Both the position numbers and the translations under genes were made by a program. A stretch of DNA of 64,000 nt from Alloactinosynnema sp. L-07 (GTDB taxonomy: Bacteria; Actinomycetota; Actinomycetes; Mycobacteriales; Pseudonocardiaceae), in assembly GCF_900070365.1 (NCBI RefSeq), contig NZ_LN850107.1, positions 2,294,001 to 2,358,000 on the forward strand. Direction: 5' to 3'. Positions 63,105 to 64,000 of this stretch are shown piece after piece; position 1 is the first letter of the stretch; every line of letters starts with the position of its first letter. The notes beneath the pieces are model-generated. The model worked only from the letters and a program-made list of their open reading frames with translations, was not told the origin of the DNA and made no database searches.

Positions 63105-64000
63105 TGACCGAGACCCTCGACCAGGCGACCCTGCGCGCGGAGCTGCTGCGGCGGCGGCTGCGCGGCACGGCCGCACCCGTCCGTGACGAGTCCATCGCCC
63201 GCGTGTCGCGCGACACCCCGCCGCGGCCGTCGTCGGCGCAGCGCAGGCTGTGGATCCTCGACCAGCTGCAGCCGGGCACCACCGAGTACCTGATGAGCAC
63301 CGCCCTGCGGCTGCGTGGCCCGGTCGACCGGGCCGCGGTGCGCGTGGCGCTCGACGGGATCGTGGCCCGTCACGAGGTGCTGCGGACCCGGTACGAGGTG
63401 GTGGACGGCGAGCCGGTCCAGGTGATCGACGCGCCGAGCGCTGCCGCTCTGTCCGAAGTGGACCTGAGCGGCGAGGTCGAGCGGCTCGCCGGACTCATGA
63501 CCTCCGACCGCGCGCCGATCGACCTGGCCGTGGGCCCCGTGTTCGGCGCGACGCTGGCCCGGATGGACGAGCAGGAGTGGGCGCTGGTGTTCACCGCGCA
63601 CCACATCGCCTCCGACGCGTGGTCGGAGGAACTGGTGGTCCGCGAGTTCGCCACCCGCTACAACGCCGCCGTGTCCGGTGAATCGCTCGCCCTGCCGCCG
63701 CACCCGGTGCAGTACGCCGACTACGCGGCCTGGCAGCACGACCAGCTGACCGCCGATGTGGTCGACCGGCAGCTCGCCTACTGGCGCGGCAAGCTCGCCG
63801 GGCTCACCCCGCTGGAGCTGCCCGCCGACCGGCCCCGCCCCAAGGTGCGTGACGCGGCGGGCGACCAGGTCACCTTCGACGTGCCCGCCGGGGTCGCGCA
63901 CGCGCTGTCCGCGCTGGCCAGGGCCAACGGCGCGACGCCGTTCATGACGCTGCTGGCCGCGTTCAAGATCCTGCTCGCCCGCTACGCCCGCCAGGACGAC
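63104..64000 (+). CDS. NRPS, N-terminal condensation domain (partial, runs off right edge)
   Basis: The first 299 codons of a further NRPS subunit. A short helical N-terminus (TLDQATLRAELLRRRLRG) may be a docking region. A condensation domain follows (SSAQRRLWILDQLQPG, HHIASDAWSEEL). The catalytic motif again reads HHxxxDA, not HHxxxDG. The ATG shares a base with the previous stop, so both subunits are co-translated in assembly order. The rest of the cluster lies outside the window. Confidence 0.92.
   Translation, partial: MTETLDQATLRAELLRRRLRGTAAPVRDESIARVSRDTPPRPSSAQRRLWILDQLQPGTTEYLMSTALRLRGPVDRAAVRVALDGIVARHEVLRTRYEVVDGEPVQVIDAPSAAALSEVDLSGEVERLAGLMTSDRAPIDLAVGPVFGATLARMDEQEWALVFTAHHIASDAWSEELVVREFATRYNAAVSGESLALPPHPVQYADYAAWQHDQLTADVVDRQLAYWRGKLAGLTPLELPADRPRPKVRDAAGDQVTFDVPAGVAHALSALARANGATPFMTLLAAFKILLARYARQDD

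Noticed and set aside
56775..63176. 2133-codon open frame on the minus strand opposite the NRPS
   Set aside because: High GC keeps antisense frames open; the product is Val/Gly/Arg/Gln-rich without motifs, while the plus strand encodes complete NRPS domains.

Overview
The window is about 70% GC with dense, overlapping start/stop junctions, frequent GTG starts and large modular PKS and NRPS genes. Protein styles (Mce/YrbE transport, PucR regulators, LAXTG-type surface proteins, IdeR-type iron box) point to a filamentous actinomycete, most likely Pseudonocardiaceae. The genus cannot be fixed from sequence alone. No rRNA, tRNA, CRISPR array or transposase was found.

Layout. (1) 1-3.0 kb, minus: an Mce-type lipid transporter, with a secreted protein, the ATPase, YrbE-A and the start of YrbE-B, running off the left edge. 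(2) 3.2-6.6 kb, minus: an acyl-CoA ligase fused to a START-like domain, and a GT1 glycosyltransferase. (3) 6.7-18.7 kb, minus: one tight operon of SDR, a large PfaA-like iterative PKS (nitronate-monooxygenase-like barrels, KS, AT, two ACPs, KR), two 69-codon chimeric mini-ORFs in an exact 214-bp tandem repeat, an AT-DH-PPTase-like protein, a free ACP and an alpha/beta hydrolase. It ends in an array of hairpin repeats. (4) 19.1-26.7 kb: four secreted paralogues sharing a DUF6801-like N-terminal domain and interchangeable C-termini, plus a secreted lipase and an NAD(P)-binding protein. (5) 27.1-28.4 kb: a PucR-type regulator. Regions 1-5 read as a candidate system for making, exporting and handling an envelope lipid or glycolipid; this is inference from gene content.

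(6) 28.4-40.2 kb: a dimethylformamidase-like lipoprotein, an LLM flavin monooxygenase, a UvrA-like ATPase, a four-gene overlapping operon (YCII, ECF sigma with C-terminal extension, HipA-like kinase, DUF3037), a Cys-rich pentapeptide protein overlapping a PEP-synthase/rifampin-phosphotransferase-like enzyme, and an S4 RNA-binding protein. (7) 40.3-42.8 kb: a divergent, iron-box-controlled pair (ornithine/lysine N-monooxygenase and formyltransferase) for hydroxamate siderophore building blocks. (8) 42.8-44.2 kb: ECF sigma factor and its membrane partner. (9) 44.3-52.4 kb: an acetate module with two ActP-type symporters and their small partners, a LytS/LytTR-type two-component system, and divergent acetyl-CoA synthetase. 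(10) 52.4-55.6 kb: a 139-bp hairpin element, a VOC protein, a GH125-type mannosidase, an SRPBCC protein and a CopC-like protein. (11) 55.7-64 kb: a TauD-like dioxygenase and NRPS genes entering a peptide cluster that continues beyond the right edge.
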